Part shown: one piece after another, positions 16,447 to 25,659 of the stretch
Layout of the letters: each line of letters starts with the position of its first letter
Position numbering within the stretch: position 1 is the first letter of the stretch
Source: Acidobacteriaceae bacterium
GTDB taxonomy: Bacteria; Acidobacteriota; Terriglobia; Terriglobales; Acidobacteriaceae
Direction: 5' to 3'
DNA: 64,000 nucleotides
NCBI GenBank assembly: GCA_003165075.1
Contig: PLSM01000096.1
Span: 1-64,000 of the forward strand
The notes under the pieces: model-generated
The model's input: only the letters and a program-made list of their open reading frames with translations
Databases searched by the model: none
What the model was told of the DNA's origin: nothing
Made by a program: the position numbers and the translations under genes

Positions 16447-17319
16447 ATGATTCCAGACACCGTCATTACCGTTGTCCTTGTGGTCTCGACCTTTTTAATG
16501 ACGGCTTTAGCTTTCTATCTGGGCATAAATCCCGTCAACACGAACGATGGAATTAGTTGGTGGCGAAGGCGCTCCACTTGGTACGTCTTGATTCCATTTG
16601 TTGCCGCCGCTGGACTGAATCTGGCTGCTACCGTAGCCCAGAATGGGAGGGCGGCATCAGAGTCTGGAAAGGCTCAGGGGAAATTGGACGCAATCACGGG
16701 ACAGTTAAACGACACGAAAGATAAACTCAGTGACGCGAAACTACAGCTACAAAGAGTCAATGATGATGTAGACCGCGTAAAGAATGATGTCAACTCCGGA
16801 AGAATCACACTACTGGATGGCTTCAAGCTCCTAACGACTAATTTGAAGCAGACCGTTTCCAGACCCCCAAACCAAGAAGGACTTGCGCTTGTCAGTATCG
16901 GTGCAGCAGGGTTAGCTGAAGAAATGCAGGGAATCTATGACAAAGGCGTGAAGCAATTTGAGGACAAGGCGAAGGACGAACGGTTCGAGATATATCGCAG
17001 CATGATACAGCAGGGGAAACCAGAGAATGTGGCCTCCTCGTATCTGCCCATTCCACCGGGTCCCGGCTATACACATACACACGATGAGTTTGCAAATCGT
17101 CTTGCCAAAACCACGTTACTCGACCATCAAGTCCAGATAAGATACTTCTTCGCATCAGCAAAGCAAAATGTATCTCCGGACTTCGGGACATTCGTGAGCA
17201 GTGAAGTCGCTGCTGAGAATGCGTGCTTCCCAGTGATAGCCAATTCTTCAGGCACGAATTATCTTGAGCCTTGCATTTCGGCTCTCAGGCACATCGCTGA
17301 CATAACCAAGCCGCAATGA
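16447..17319 (+). CDS. Membrane protein with cytoplasmic or periplasmic coiled coil
   Basis: 290 residues. Two N-terminal helices (VITVVLVVSTFLMTALAFYL and TWYVLIPFVAAAGLNLAATV) are followed by a coiled coil (about 75-120: KLDAITGQLNDTKDKLSDAK) and a C-terminal globular part of about 160 residues with three cysteines near the end. No family was recognised. It has its own spacing (about 220 bp) from the genes before. An envelope scaffold or sensor role is only a guess. Confidence 0.65.
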   Translation: MIPDTVITVVLVVSTFLMTALAFYLGINPVNTNDGISWWRRRSTWYVLIPFVAAAGLNLAATVAQNGRAASESGKAQGKLDAITGQLNDTKDKLSDAKLQLQRVNDDVDRVKNDVNSGRITLLDGFKLLTTNLKQTVSRPPNQEGLALVSIGAAGLAEEMQGIYDKGVKQFEDKAKDERFEIYRSMIQQGKPENVASSYLPIPPGPGYTHTHDEFANRLAKTTLLDHQVQIRYFFASAKQNVSPDFGTFVSSEVAAENACFPVIANSSGTNYLEPCISALRHIADITKPQ

Positions 17320-17406
17320 CTTCTGCGAAGCCGCCCATGGTCACCAAAGGTCGTAAAAGACTACGGCGTTCGCATGTCTAATCCTGAGTTCTGTATACTT
17401 TCGTGC

Positions 17407-17616
17407 ATGACGATTGACAATATTCTCGCCTCAATTGACTCCGAAATCGCTCAACTCAAACAAGCCCGTGCTCTGCTGTCCGGTGATGGAATCAAGAAGA
17501 CTGCGACCCCTGCGAGCCCGAACAAGCACAAGATGAGTGCCGCCGCGCGAAAGAGAATCGGCGATGCACAGCGGAAACGTTGGGCGAAGCAGAAAGCCGC
17601 CGCTACCGGCAAATAG
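17407..17616 (+). CDS. Small basic protein
   Basis: 69 residues from ATG 17407. The N-terminal half is helical (IDNILASIDSEIAQLKQARALL) and the C-terminal tail is basic (SAAARKRIGDAQRKRWAKQK). Short proteins ending in an ARKRI(A/G)xAQRKRWA segment occur repeatedly in acidobacterial genomes and look like nucleic-acid-binding proteins. An upstream ATG at 17374 adds only unconvincing residues. The role is unknown. Confidence 0.6.
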   Translation: MTIDNILASIDSEIAQLKQARALLSGDGIKKTATPASPNKHKMSAAARKRIGDAQRKRWAKQKAAATGK

Positions 17617-17768
17617 GTGAAGCAGCCAAGGGCAGTCGGTTCAGCGCACAAGTAGGTTTAGCAGGATGCCGGGTATGTTCGGCTTCGAGGTGTTCTTGTC
17701 CTCGGGTGTAAATAGCTCAAGGCCTGTAGATGTGAATGGTGCCCGGTAAGTCCTCAAGGGCAACGAAT

Positions 17769-17990
17769 TTAGTGATGGTCTTTCTGGCTATGCCGCCAGT
17801 CGTCGTATTGTTTCCGTTCCTCGTCACTCCGCTTATTCACGTCCACGTGCTCTCGGTGAGTATCGTGCTCCCACTGAATATAGCTATCGTCTTGCGGCGG
17901 GCCTTGAGACCGGCAACCAGCCGTAACTACGGGAGCAGCCAATAAGGCTGCAAGCAAAAGCGGAACGAAGTTTCTAAACAGCGAGCGCAT
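17769..17990 (-). CDS. Small lipoprotein
   Basis: 73 residues from ATG 17990, which follows GGGGGA by four bases. The signal peptide LLLAALLAAPVVTAGC ends in a lipobox cysteine near residue 25. The mature part is short and highly charged (YIQWEHDTHREHVDVNKRSDEERKQYDDWRHSQKDHH, seen in pieces), rich in His, Asp and Arg. No family was recognised. It is probably a membrane-anchored small envelope protein. Confidence 0.7.
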   Translation of the reverse strand: MRSLFRNFVPLLLAALLAAPVVTAGCRSQGPPQDDSYIQWEHDTHREHVDVNKRSDEERKQYDDWRHSQKDHH

Positions 17991-18022
17991 AGTTCCCCCT
18001 TCAATACAATCCGTATACTTGG

Positions 18023-18331
18023 ATGCTGACTGGGAGCCGGACGACAAGACGGTTAGCGAAATCGAAGGGTGGATTCTGCGACCCCGAACTCGCAGAGTGG
18101 CTGCGATGGGCATATGAGAGCGGGGATGTTTCGAAATTCATCCGGGCAAATGCGGAAGATGCGTTCCCCGCGGACCCGGCAGAATTCTGTGGGAGACAAA
18201 AACTCGCCCCCGAAGGATATCTTCTCTTCGGAGGCGCTTGTATGAAACAAGATAGCAAAGTGGGTACCAGTAGTCGGTACTGGAGGTCGGTAGTGCGCGA
18301 CCACTGGCAATCCCAATACAAACCAAGTTAG
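18023..18331 (+). CDS. Possible small protein
   Basis: An open frame of 102 codons with a partly plausible interior (PELAEWLRWAYESGDVSKFI, DPAEFCGRQKLAPEGYLLFG). There is no ribosome site before the ATG, and the last 25 residues look random. It may be a remnant. Confidence is low. Confidence 0.3.
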   Translation: MLTGSRTTRRLAKSKGGFCDPELAEWLRWAYESGDVSKFIRANAEDAFPADPAEFCGRQKLAPEGYLLFGGACMKQDSKVGTSSRYWRSVVRDHWQSQYKPS

Positions 18332-18856
18332 CTGCGGCTTCCCCTTTCCACGGCTAACTCGCATCGCCCGGCTCTAAGAAGGCTTTCTTGCTCGTCTTCC
18401 GAACCATGTTGACAACGCGAGTGTTACACATGCGGGATAAGACGTTCGTGACCGCCATCACCTACCAAATAAGTCCCTATCTCGCGGTGGCTGGTGCAGG
18501 GACGGATGGATGAATACGAAGGCCGACTTCGTGAAATCCTTTGCTCCGGTCATCGTGTACTGTCGGTTAGGCACGCGGCACTCCAGAGACCAAAGTGGTA
18601 TAGACCGCGAGCGGATTCAAGTTAAATGATTGCCGATATAGAGTTGTGAGGATCAATATGCATATAACTAGAGCAGGGGAACGGGCTTTCGTAAATGAAG
18701 AATATGAAGCCATAGGCGGCAACTCACATCAGTGCAGAATCGCACGGCGGGAGGGGCGGCTGTGAATCCAAACGCGCAAACTCCCCAAACGAATCACGCA
18801 TGGGTGGCGCAACAGTGGGCGATCTATCACGCAAGTTCCCGCGCATAGAAAGCGTG
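18332..18856. other. Stretch without a gene
   Basis: No open frame with protein-like character, RNA gene or strong hairpin was found. It may be decayed island DNA. Confidence 0.5.
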
Positions 18857-19189
18857 CTATTCCATTAGCGAGAAGGCTCTTTTCAACCTCGCTCCAGAAC
18901 GCGACCTCTTGCCCCTCCAGCTTCTGAGTGCCGGAATGCTAACGCCGAGGAATGCCGCTGCCTCCTTTTCTCGGACGTACCGCGTTTCTCCTCGTGCCTG
19001 AGGCTTCGGCGGAGTGCCCAGTCGTGCAACGATTCTGCCTGCAATCCGCTCGATGAGTTCCTCTTCCTTCAATCCAGTAAAAGCCGGACGTTGTTCGCCG
19101 AGGAAGTGAACGAGCGAGTCCGTGACACAATCCCGCACAGCTTCGATTCGTTTCTGAAGCCGAGTCAATTTCTCCTGAATTTGCACCAA
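18857..19189 (-). pseudogene. Truncated excisionase/AlpA-like HTH protein
   Basis: 110 residues. The N-terminal half is helical (KLTRLQKRIEAVRDCVTDSL). Then TRYVREKEAAAFLGVSIPALRSWR begins a MerR/AlpA-type winged helix. In intact relatives the helix continues through a Pro-rich wing and a conserved LxxLExW-type end. Here the sequence changes to SRSGARLKRAFSLME and stops, which suggests a frameshift or deletion. Such proteins usually control excision of integrated elements, so loss here would fit a stranded island. The excisionase role is inferred. Confidence 0.55.
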
Positions 19190-19325
19190 TTCACCACGAC
19201 ACTTGTCAGATTTTGCTGTGGTTTTCGCATTGGTCTCCCTTTGCTATATAGATTTGTGATTCACGATTACCGGTTCAAACGATTTTTGATTCAAGTCACC
19301 GAATGCCGCTTCGGTTTGCAGTAGA

Positions 19326-19529
19326 TTGACGCATCCACACCCCGTCTGCTTGCAAGCCAGTTCATTATTTGCTATGGCCCTCCCGGAAGCAATTGGCCAG
19401 CATTACAGCGCGCAGGAGTTGTACCAGCAGATCAGCAACTGGGCAGCAGAAATGAAAGTCGAGAAGCCGCTGATGAAGGCAATACTCAATGCGGCTGACC
19501 GTAAACCTGCCGATTACATACGACAATAA
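19326..19529 (+). CDS. Possible small protein or gene remnant
   Basis: 67 codons. From about residue 17 the sequence (MALPEAIGQHYSAQELYQQI, KPLMKAILNAADRKPADYIR) looks protein-like and helical, but no family is recognised and no ribosome site is seen. It lies just outside the left inverted-repeat arm. Confidence 0.3.
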   Translation: MTHPHPVCLQASSLFAMALPEAIGQHYSAQELYQQISNWAAEMKVEKPLMKAILNAADRKPADYIRQ

Positions 19530-19579
19530 GGATGGGTTCCCATCGCTGCCTTTGCCGTCCTCTGCAGATACAGATTCCC

Positions 19580-19844
19580 GGGGGATGACATCGTCGCCGG
19601 TCACGCGGGCGATAGCGCCGCGTACATAAGGCGCCAGGAAGTCATGAATGGACCGGTCCCACCGGCGCATGGGGGTGCCGATGGCCTCCTGCTGAATGTA
19701 CTGGCTGAGAGCTGTACGCTGCTGGGCCAGCTTGGTGTGGAAGGGAGTGGGGATGTAGCGCATGGGGTTCAGGGCGCTCTGGTCCCCTTCGAAGAACATC
19801 TCCTCGGTGTATTTACCGAAGAGACGACCTAGACGGCCATGCAT
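19580..19844 (-). pseudogene. Gene fragment in left repeat arm
   Basis: It encodes HGRLGRLFGKYTEEMFFEGD, NPMRYIPTPFHTKLAQQRTA and IHDFLAPYVRGAIARVTGDD, strongly protein-like with no recognised family. A further piece (AAKAGTWVEQNNRP) precedes it in another frame, implying a frameshift. The reading becomes random beyond the arm edge, so this is a captured piece of a larger gene. Confidence 0.6.
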
Positions 19845-20079
19845 GGCCTGTTGTTCTGCTCCACCCAGGTGCCGGCTTTGGCTGCGAGCTCAAGTGAGTA
19901 GATACTCCAAGTGTAGTCAATCCCGGCAGACCCGTTTGACAGGCTTCCCTATCAGAAGTAATGCCCATATGAGTATGACGATTTTGCCGTTCCACCCCGC
20001 TTTCCGCACTGACGCCTTCCGCCGCCAGCCCTGTTCCAAAATGGCTCTGAAAACACGACCTCTAAACCCAAGAAAGCAA

Positions 20080-20106
20080 ACGGCCGGATCTGCCCGATCC
20101 GGCCGT
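20080..20106 (-). terminator. Stem-loop terminator in left arm
   Basis: ACGGCCGGATC and GATCCGGCCGT form an 11-bp stem with a 5-nt loop. On the minus strand it is followed by TTTGCTTTCTTGGG. The matching hairpin in the right arm differs by one compensated base pair. Confidence 0.75.
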
Positions 20107-20350
20107 GTCAAAAGGTGTGGGTTGGGAAACACAAGACAGAGCAGAGATAAGAGAAGCCGTCCAACTCCTCCGGGCATCATCGGCGATGCCTAGCTGTCCC
20201 ATCGTCACCGATCAGAGCTCAACGAGTGACTCGGTGATTTATCAACAACGGACACCGCGGTGTTAGAGGCGGCAATTGTGACATGCGCAGCAGCCAACCG
20301 CATCGGCATCGAGCAATGCGCTCAATGAGAACTGTTCGCAATGCTTATCA

Positions 20351-23300
20351 TTAGAAATTCACCTTCCCTCCAAGTTGTACCTGGCGGGGGCTGTTGGATG
20401 TGTAATTGATCACCCCGAAGTTCGGGTCGTCAACAGCGGTGTCCGGTGTGCCGAAGACAGGGTGATTTAGCGCGTTCTCAGCCTCGAGGCGGAGCTCGAA
20501 GTTCATCCCTTCATGCAGCTTGGAAAGAGAGAACTCCTTTTCCACCGACATGTTGGTGTTGAAGGCCGTAGGGGTCCGGATCATTCCGGTGGCTCGGGGA
20601 GCATTTCCAAATGTATAAATTGGCGGCAATTGGAATGCTCCAGGGTTGGCGAAATAGTTATTGATCCAGTTAGAGTCTGGCCCCTTGCTGCGCAACGGCA
20701 TGCCGACGATATTGGGCCGCTGCACGCCATACGTTGGCAGCGAAGTTCCGTCATAGGTTGAAAAGGCAAGCGGCCGGCCATACGAAATCCGCCAGACGCC
20801 GTTGGTCTTCCATCCGCCCACGATCGCATCCAGCACGCCCGGCATATGGCCAAGGAGAGCCTTTCCGCGCCCCACCGGCAAATCGTACGTGTAGGTGAAT
20901 TGATAGACGAAAGGAATGTCGAACGTGGATAGGCTCCGTTCGAGCCACGGCTTGTTTGGATCCACAAGGCTAGAAAAGCCACCCAGCCAAGTGGTGTTGT
21001 CGTCCGGCGCTGAGGCATCGTCCATTGACTTGGACCACACAAAGCTGACCAGGAACTGCAGGCCGTTGGAGTAACGCTTCTCCGCGGTCAGTTGCATGGC
21101 GTGATATTCCGAGTTGGCGATCGGGGGCGGTTCGATTGTGACGCCACCGGGGAACTGAGGATATGGAATCTGCAGCATATATTGCTGTATCTGCTGCTGC
21201 GAGAGGATGCTGCCTGCGTCCGTGTTGATCCCATAGAAGGGATTGTTCACCATGGTGGTGAGGTTGTTGATCTGATCTGCGCTGTAACTCTCCACCTCGG
21301 GTCCAAGATGGTTGATGTAATTGTCGCCGGAATAATAGAGGTGGGTCCCTTTTTTTCCGACATACATCATATTGGTCAGAATCTTGAAAGGAAGCTGCAT
21401 CTCGATCCCGAAGCTCCAGCTCTGTTCATAGGGCGTGTTGGTCACATTGCGTAGCGGTCCATTTGCAGCGTATCCATAGTCGTTCATCAAACCAAGAGAG
21501 CTGCCCGCCGGCTGAATCAGTCCATTGGGGAAGGGATTGCTCAATCGCAGGTACGGCGTTGCACCGTCGTTGTGGTAGGTCGCGATCGCACTGGTGTACT
21601 GGTTAAACCCCTGTGAGCCATAGGGCGCGACACCGGTGGCACCAGACCGCGGCTGCGAATAGTAGATGCCATACCCGCCACGAACCACGGTTCTGGGACC
21701 GGCCTGCCAGGCAAAACCGAAGCGCGGCTGGATGTCTTTCCAGTCGCCATTCACGATCCTGCGCTCACTAGAGCTGGCGAAGACTTCGCCGCCCGTCAAG
21801 GTCAGCCCCGGAACAGTGACCGGAAACGGTGCGTTCAGGTCCAGCCAGTTCTGGCGGTTGAAACGATCGGTACGGGGTATGGAAACGTCGTAGCGCAGAC
21901 CGATGTTCAGAGTCAATTTGTGGTTCACCTTCCAGTTTTCCTGGGCAAACCACGCATACTGACGGTCCTCGGTGGCCGGCCGGTCCTGGATTTCGTAGTA
22001 GGTGCTTCCGTTTGCGTCGTTCGCCATCTGGCCCATCATGAAGGCAGCCATGCCGTCTCCGCCGCAATCGGCAAAATCGTTTGGACACTGCGATGTGCCG
22101 TAATGATCAAAGCTGAAGATGCCGTTCGGCGCATTGGTCTGAATGTAGTTCATCTGGTGTTGGCGGCCTTCAAATCCGATTTTCAACTCATGATCGCCAA
22201 TCACTTTGTTCACTGAGACGGTGAGCTGCCCCGTGTCCTGACCCTGTCTGTAATTGCCGTAAGGGTCGCCGCCAATGCTTGTGTAGCCGGCGGAATAGTA
22301 AGTTCCCTGATCGATAAACATGGACGGGACGCCCTCAAACCCGTTTGAGTTCAGATAAGACGGGAACCCGAGTTTGTTAACCGGATCGGCGATCCCGCCA
22401 GCCCCGTTGTATGCCAGGATCTCCTCCGCACCCCTGGTGAAGCCAAGTGTTGCAGTAAGCAAGAGCGTTTTGGAGAACGTATGTACATCGTTAAGAGTGA
22501 ACAGGTGAGCCGTGCCCTTGTTGGGACCGCCGGCACAGGGGTCGGCGAAGTTACCGAAGCAGTTATACGAGACGGCACTATTCCACTCCTGCGAGTACTT
22601 GGCACTCATCAGGTTGTTTTCGTTGAATCTATGGTCGATCTTGATGTCGAATTGGTCGTTGGGGTATCTGCTGGCCCCGGAGGTGATCCAGTTGAGATAG
22701 ATGGTTGGATTCGACATGTTCGCAGTGGGCTCAGGAAACATCTTCATCATCGCTTGAGCTATCGGGTCGATCAGGTCTCCGGGGCCTCCCGACAACTGGT
22801 AAGGTGTGCCGGCCAGATTGGGATTTCCTGGACTGGCATAGGCGCCGATGTCGTTGTAGGGGATGTATGTTTTCCGATAGGCTCCCGCGGCGCTTGAACC
22901 ATCGGAGCTGGCGGGCTGATAAACGCCGGAGTAAGGATCCCAAATCTGTCCCGCCGCAACGGTGCACATGCCCGTACTGTCGAATCCCCCGCCCTGCGCC
23001 GAACACACCTCTCCAAAGTCTCCGCTATTGCGCTCGGCGCCTGTGGGAACCCCAGCCTGATAAGTGGCCATGGAGCTTTGCCGCGTGGCGTCGTAATCGA
23101 AGAAAAAGAAGGTCTTGTTCTTGAAGATAGGTCCGCCGAAGGTACCGCCAAAGTTGTTGCGATGGACCGGCGGAATTGGGATTCCATTCAGATTATTGAA
23201 CCAGTTGTTGGCATCAGTGATGGTGTTGCGGACGAAATCATAGACTCCGCCATGAAAGGTATTCGTTCCGGAGCGCGTGATCATGTTGACTACAGAGGCG

Positions 23301-24046
23301 CCGGAAAATCCGTACTCGGCGCTGAAGTTCGACTGTTCCACGCGGAACTCGTCCACTGCCTCCGACGACGGAGTATACGTAACCTGCGTGACTCCGCCGT
23401 TGGGCTCATAGTTGGTAACCGTTGCACCATCCATCAGAACGTCAGCGGTGGAATTGCGGCTGCCGTTGGACACAAAGTTCGTGCCTGTGCAATTGATGGC
23501 ACACTGATCGTCTGTCTCGGTGACGCCCGGCGTCAACATGGTCAGGTCCATGACATAGCGATCGACAAGCGGTAGATCGTTGATGAATTTCCTGTCGATC
23601 ACCAAGCCGGTGGTGGCATCCTGTGCGTCGAGTGCCTGGGCTTGGGCGTTCACCTCGACAGTCTGCGAGGAACTGGACACCTTGAGACTCAGGTCGGCCG
23701 TCGCATTCTGGTTCACGTCTACCCGAATACCGGTGCGCACCGTTTTCTCGAAGCCCGGCATCTCCGCGGTTACCGAATAGATACCCGGAGGAATGGAGCG
23801 ATAGAGATAGCGTCCGGCTCCATCCGTAGTCGCATTGAATGCGTAGCCCTTGTTCTGATCGGTCAGGGTCAGCTTTGCCCCCGGGATCACGGCTCCGGTC
23901 GGGTCACTCAGCACGCCGGTTACGGTTCCGAAATAGCCTTGTCCAAAAGACCCCGCCGGCGTCGCCAACAGAGACGCGAGCAGCAGTATCCAATGAAACT
24001 GCAATCTGCACCTATGCTTCAACTCGGTAAAGAAGCCCTTCCTCAT
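20351..24046 (-). CDS. TonB-dependent receptor with carboxypeptidase-regulatory-like domain (Oar-like)
   Basis: 1231 residues; outer-membrane importer of large substrates. The signal peptide ends near LLASLLATPAGSFGQ. Residues about 38-125 form the carboxypeptidase D regulatory-like beta domain (GTVTGVLSDPTGAVIPGAKL). A plug domain (DLPLVDRYVMDLTMLTPGV, then VLMDGATVTNYEP) follows, then a roughly 900-residue beta barrel rich in Asn and Tyr. The protein ends in an aromatic-rich barrel strand, VQLGGKVNF, as outer-membrane barrels do. It is divergent to the GH18 chitinase gene, with about 400 bp between them. Location inside the chitin cassette suggests chito-oligosaccharides as substrate, which is inference. 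Confidence 0.93.
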   Translation of the reverse strand: MRKGFFTELKHRCRLQFHWILLLASLLATPAGSFGQGYFGTVTGVLSDPTGAVIPGAKLTLTDQNKGYAFNATTDGAGRYLYRSIPPGIYSVTAEMPGFEKTVRTGIRVDVNQNATADLSLKVSSSSQTVEVNAQAQALDAQDATTGLVIDRKFINDLPLVDRYVMDLTMLTPGVTETDDQCAINCTGTNFVSNGSRNSTADVLMDGATVTNYEPNGGVTQVTYTPSSEAVDEFRVEQSNFSAEYGFSGASVVNMITRSGTNTFHGGVYDFVRNTITDANNWFNNLNGIPIPPVHRNNFGGTFGGPIFKNKTFFFFDYDATRQSSMATYQAGVPTGAERNSGDFGEVCSAQGGGFDSTGMCTVAAGQIWDPYSGVYQPASSDGSSAAGAYRKTYIPYNDIGAYASPGNPNLAGTPYQLSGGPGDLIDPIAQAMMKMFPEPTANMSNPTIYLNWITSGASRYPNDQFDIKIDHRFNENNLMSAKYSQEWNSAVSYNCFGNFADPCAGGPNKGTAHLFTLNDVHTFSKTLLLTATLGFTRGAEEILAYNGAGGIADPVNKLGFPSYLNSNGFEGVPSMFIDQGTYYSAGYTSIGGDPYGNYRQGQDTGQLTVSVNKVIGDHELKIGFEGRQHQMNYIQTNAPNGIFSFDHYGTSQCPNDFADCGGDGMAAFMMGQMANDANGSTYYEIQDRPATEDRQYAWFAQENWKVNHKLTLNIGLRYDVSIPRTDRFNRQNWLDLNAPFPVTVPGLTLTGGEVFASSSERRIVNGDWKDIQPRFGFAWQAGPRTVVRGGYGIYYSQPRSGATGVAPYGSQGFNQYTSAIATYHNDGATPYLRLSNPFPNGLIQPAGSSLGLMNDYGYAANGPLRNVTNTPYEQSWSFGIEMQLPFKILTNMMYVGKKGTHLYYSGDNYINHLGPEVESYSADQINNLTTMVNNPFYGINTDAGSILSQQQIQQYMLQIPYPQFPGGVTIEPPPIANSEYHAMQLTAEKRYSNGLQFLVSFVWSKSMDDASAPDDNTTWLGGFSSLVDPNKPWLERSLSTFDIPFVYQFTYTYDLPVGRGKALLGHMPGVLDAIVGGWKTNGVWRISYGRPLAFSTYDGTSLPTYGVQRPNIVGMPLRSKGPDSNWINNYFANPGAFQLPPIYTFGNAPRATGMIRTPTAFNTNMSVEKEFSLSKLHEGMNFELRLEAENALNHPVFGTPDTAVDDPNFGVINYTSNSPRQVQLGGKVNF

Positions 24047-24450
24047 GTCCCCTCCAACTCAAGAAAACCCTCTGCGGCAGGCTCACCGGATCCGCTGCCT
24101 TCTTCCAAAATGCCTCGAATCCCGTTACAGCTTGCGTATATTGTCATCTTTTGGAAACCAACTACGATTCACAGATCAAAATAAGTTACCAGACAATATA
24201 CTCCAATCCTTAGACAAACCGGTCGATTCTTTGACCGCACGGGCGGCTCGTTGCCTGGGATCACTGAACACGTCGTTGGGCAAGAATAACCCGCGATGCG
24301 CCATTCTTCTCGCTGGCGGAGTCGGGGTACCCGTACTGATTGAGAAAAGTGCAAACCGATCCTCGACTGTTACACTTGCCACGCGAACGCACGTGCGCAA
24401 TTGACCTAGTCCATTTGAATCTGAATCAAAGCCAGGCAGGAGGCTATACC
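24047..24450. other. Divergent promoter region
   Basis: Separates the minus-strand receptor from the plus-strand chitinase. No gene is supported. Near the right end AGGAGG (24438-24443) serves the TTG start of the chitinase. No clear operator palindrome was recognised. Confidence 0.5.
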
Positions 24451-25659
24451 TTGCTTAACTTGGATGAGAGCGAGCAGACCTGTCATAGAATCGAAGCAAA
24501 TCACCGAATTCTGTCCGGTGCAAGCCTGTTCGCTCTCGCTTGCCTTTGCTTCTGTTTTGTCTCGCGCGCAGAAACGAACGCCCCCCGTCCAGTGATCGTT
24601 GCCTATGTCTTTCCCAGGGATAGCCTGCTGCGCGACGGAGAGATTGCAGCGCTGAAGCTGACGCGTATCAACTATGCCTTCGCCAATATCAAGGATGGCC
24701 GCATCGTAAACGGTTTCGCACATGACGATCAAAATCTGGCTTCACTGGTGGCACTGAAACAGACGAACCCCACTCTGACCGTCCTCGTCAGTGTAGGCGG
24801 ATGGCTCTGGTCGGGTGCATTTTCCGACATGTCTCAAACCAGACAAAGCCGGGCCATCTTTATCTCGAGCGTGGTCGAGTTTGTAGGTCGCAATCACCTC
24901 GATGGGTTGGATATCGACTGGGAATACCCGGGATTACCCGGAGCAGAGAGTCATTTTCGCGTCGAAGACAAGCAGAATTACACGCTGCTACTCAAAGAAC
25001 TTCGCAAGCGCTTCAACCAACTGGAGAAGGAACTTCACCGACGGCTATACGTGACTATTGCGACGGGCGCCTCGTCCGAGTTTCTCGCGCACACCGAGAT
25101 GAACAAAGTGAAGAAGTTTGTCGATACGGTCAACCTGATGGCCTACGACTACTACGAACCAGACTCCGATGCGATCACGGGCCACCATGCCCCTCTCTAT
25201 ACAAATCCTGCTGATCCCAAGAAGATTTCGGATGACAATTCGGTTCAGGAGTATGAAATGGCCGGTGTTCCTGCCGCAAAGATCGTGCTCGGCGTTCCCT
25301 TTTATGGGCATTCGTGGGGCCAGGTGCCCGAGACGAACCACGGGCTGTTTCAACCTGGGAAAGAGATTCCGCATAGCTACGCGCCCACCGGCGATGGTCA
25401 GGAGGCCATGATAAAAAACGGATTTATCCGCTACTGGGACCCCATAGCCGCAGCTCCCTATCTCTACAATGCGGAGAAGCAAATCTTCGTTTCCTTGGAC
25501 GACCCCGAGTCGCTTGCGTTGAAATGCAAATACGTGCTCACCCATAAACTCAGGGGCATCATGTTCTGGGACTATGAGAGCGATTCCACCGGGGCGCTGC
25601 TCAACGCAGTCAACGACGGGCTCAACAAGAGCCCTGACTTGCAAGGCGTGACGAAGTGA
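24451..25659 (+). CDS. GH18 chitinase or chitinase-like hydrolase, exported
   Basis: Hydrolyses beta-1,4-GlcNAc links. The catalytic motif DGLDIDWEYP (151-160) has the full DxxDxDxE pattern, with Glu158 as acid. The SVGGW motif (114-118), NLMAYDYYEP and late MFWDYESDSTG also fit the family. The TTG at 24451 is chosen because AGGAGG lies seven bases upstream and it yields a signal peptide (LSGASLFALACLCFCFVSRA). The frame is open further upstream to 24340, but without a ribosome site. The stop overlaps the NagX-like gene by 4 bp. Exported location and neighbours suggest chitin breakdown outside the cytoplasm. Confidence 0.93.
   Translation: MLNLDESEQTCHRIEANHRILSGASLFALACLCFCFVSRAETNAPRPVIVAYVFPRDSLLRDGEIAALKLTRINYAFANIKDGRIVNGFAHDDQNLASLVALKQTNPTLTVLVSVGGWLWSGAFSDMSQTRQSRAIFISSVVEFVGRNHLDGLDIDWEYPGLPGAESHFRVEDKQNYTLLLKELRKRFNQLEKELHRRLYVTIATGASSEFLAHTEMNKVKKFVDTVNLMAYDYYEPDSDAITGHHAPLYTNPADPKKISDDNSVQEYEMAGVPAAKIVLGVPFYGHSWGQVPETNHGLFQPGKEIPHSYAPTGDGQEAMIKNGFIRYWDPIAAAPYLYNAEKQIFVSLDDPESLALKCKYVLTHKLRGIMFWDYESDSTGALLNAVNDGLNKSPDLQGVTK

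Larger units (their letters stand above)
19580..20271 (-). repeat. Left arm of a 692-bp inverted repeat pair
   Basis: The reverse complement of this segment matches 26883-27574 over its full length with scattered single-base differences and no visible gaps. The pair encloses the TonB receptor, chitinase and acyltransferase genes. Each arm holds a gene fragment at its outer end and a stem-loop terminator in the middle. Confidence 0.9.

Noticed and set aside
18001-18321. Minus-strand frame with SRTTDLQYRLLVPT
   Set aside because: It resembles recurrent spurious annotations and has no domain or ribosome site.
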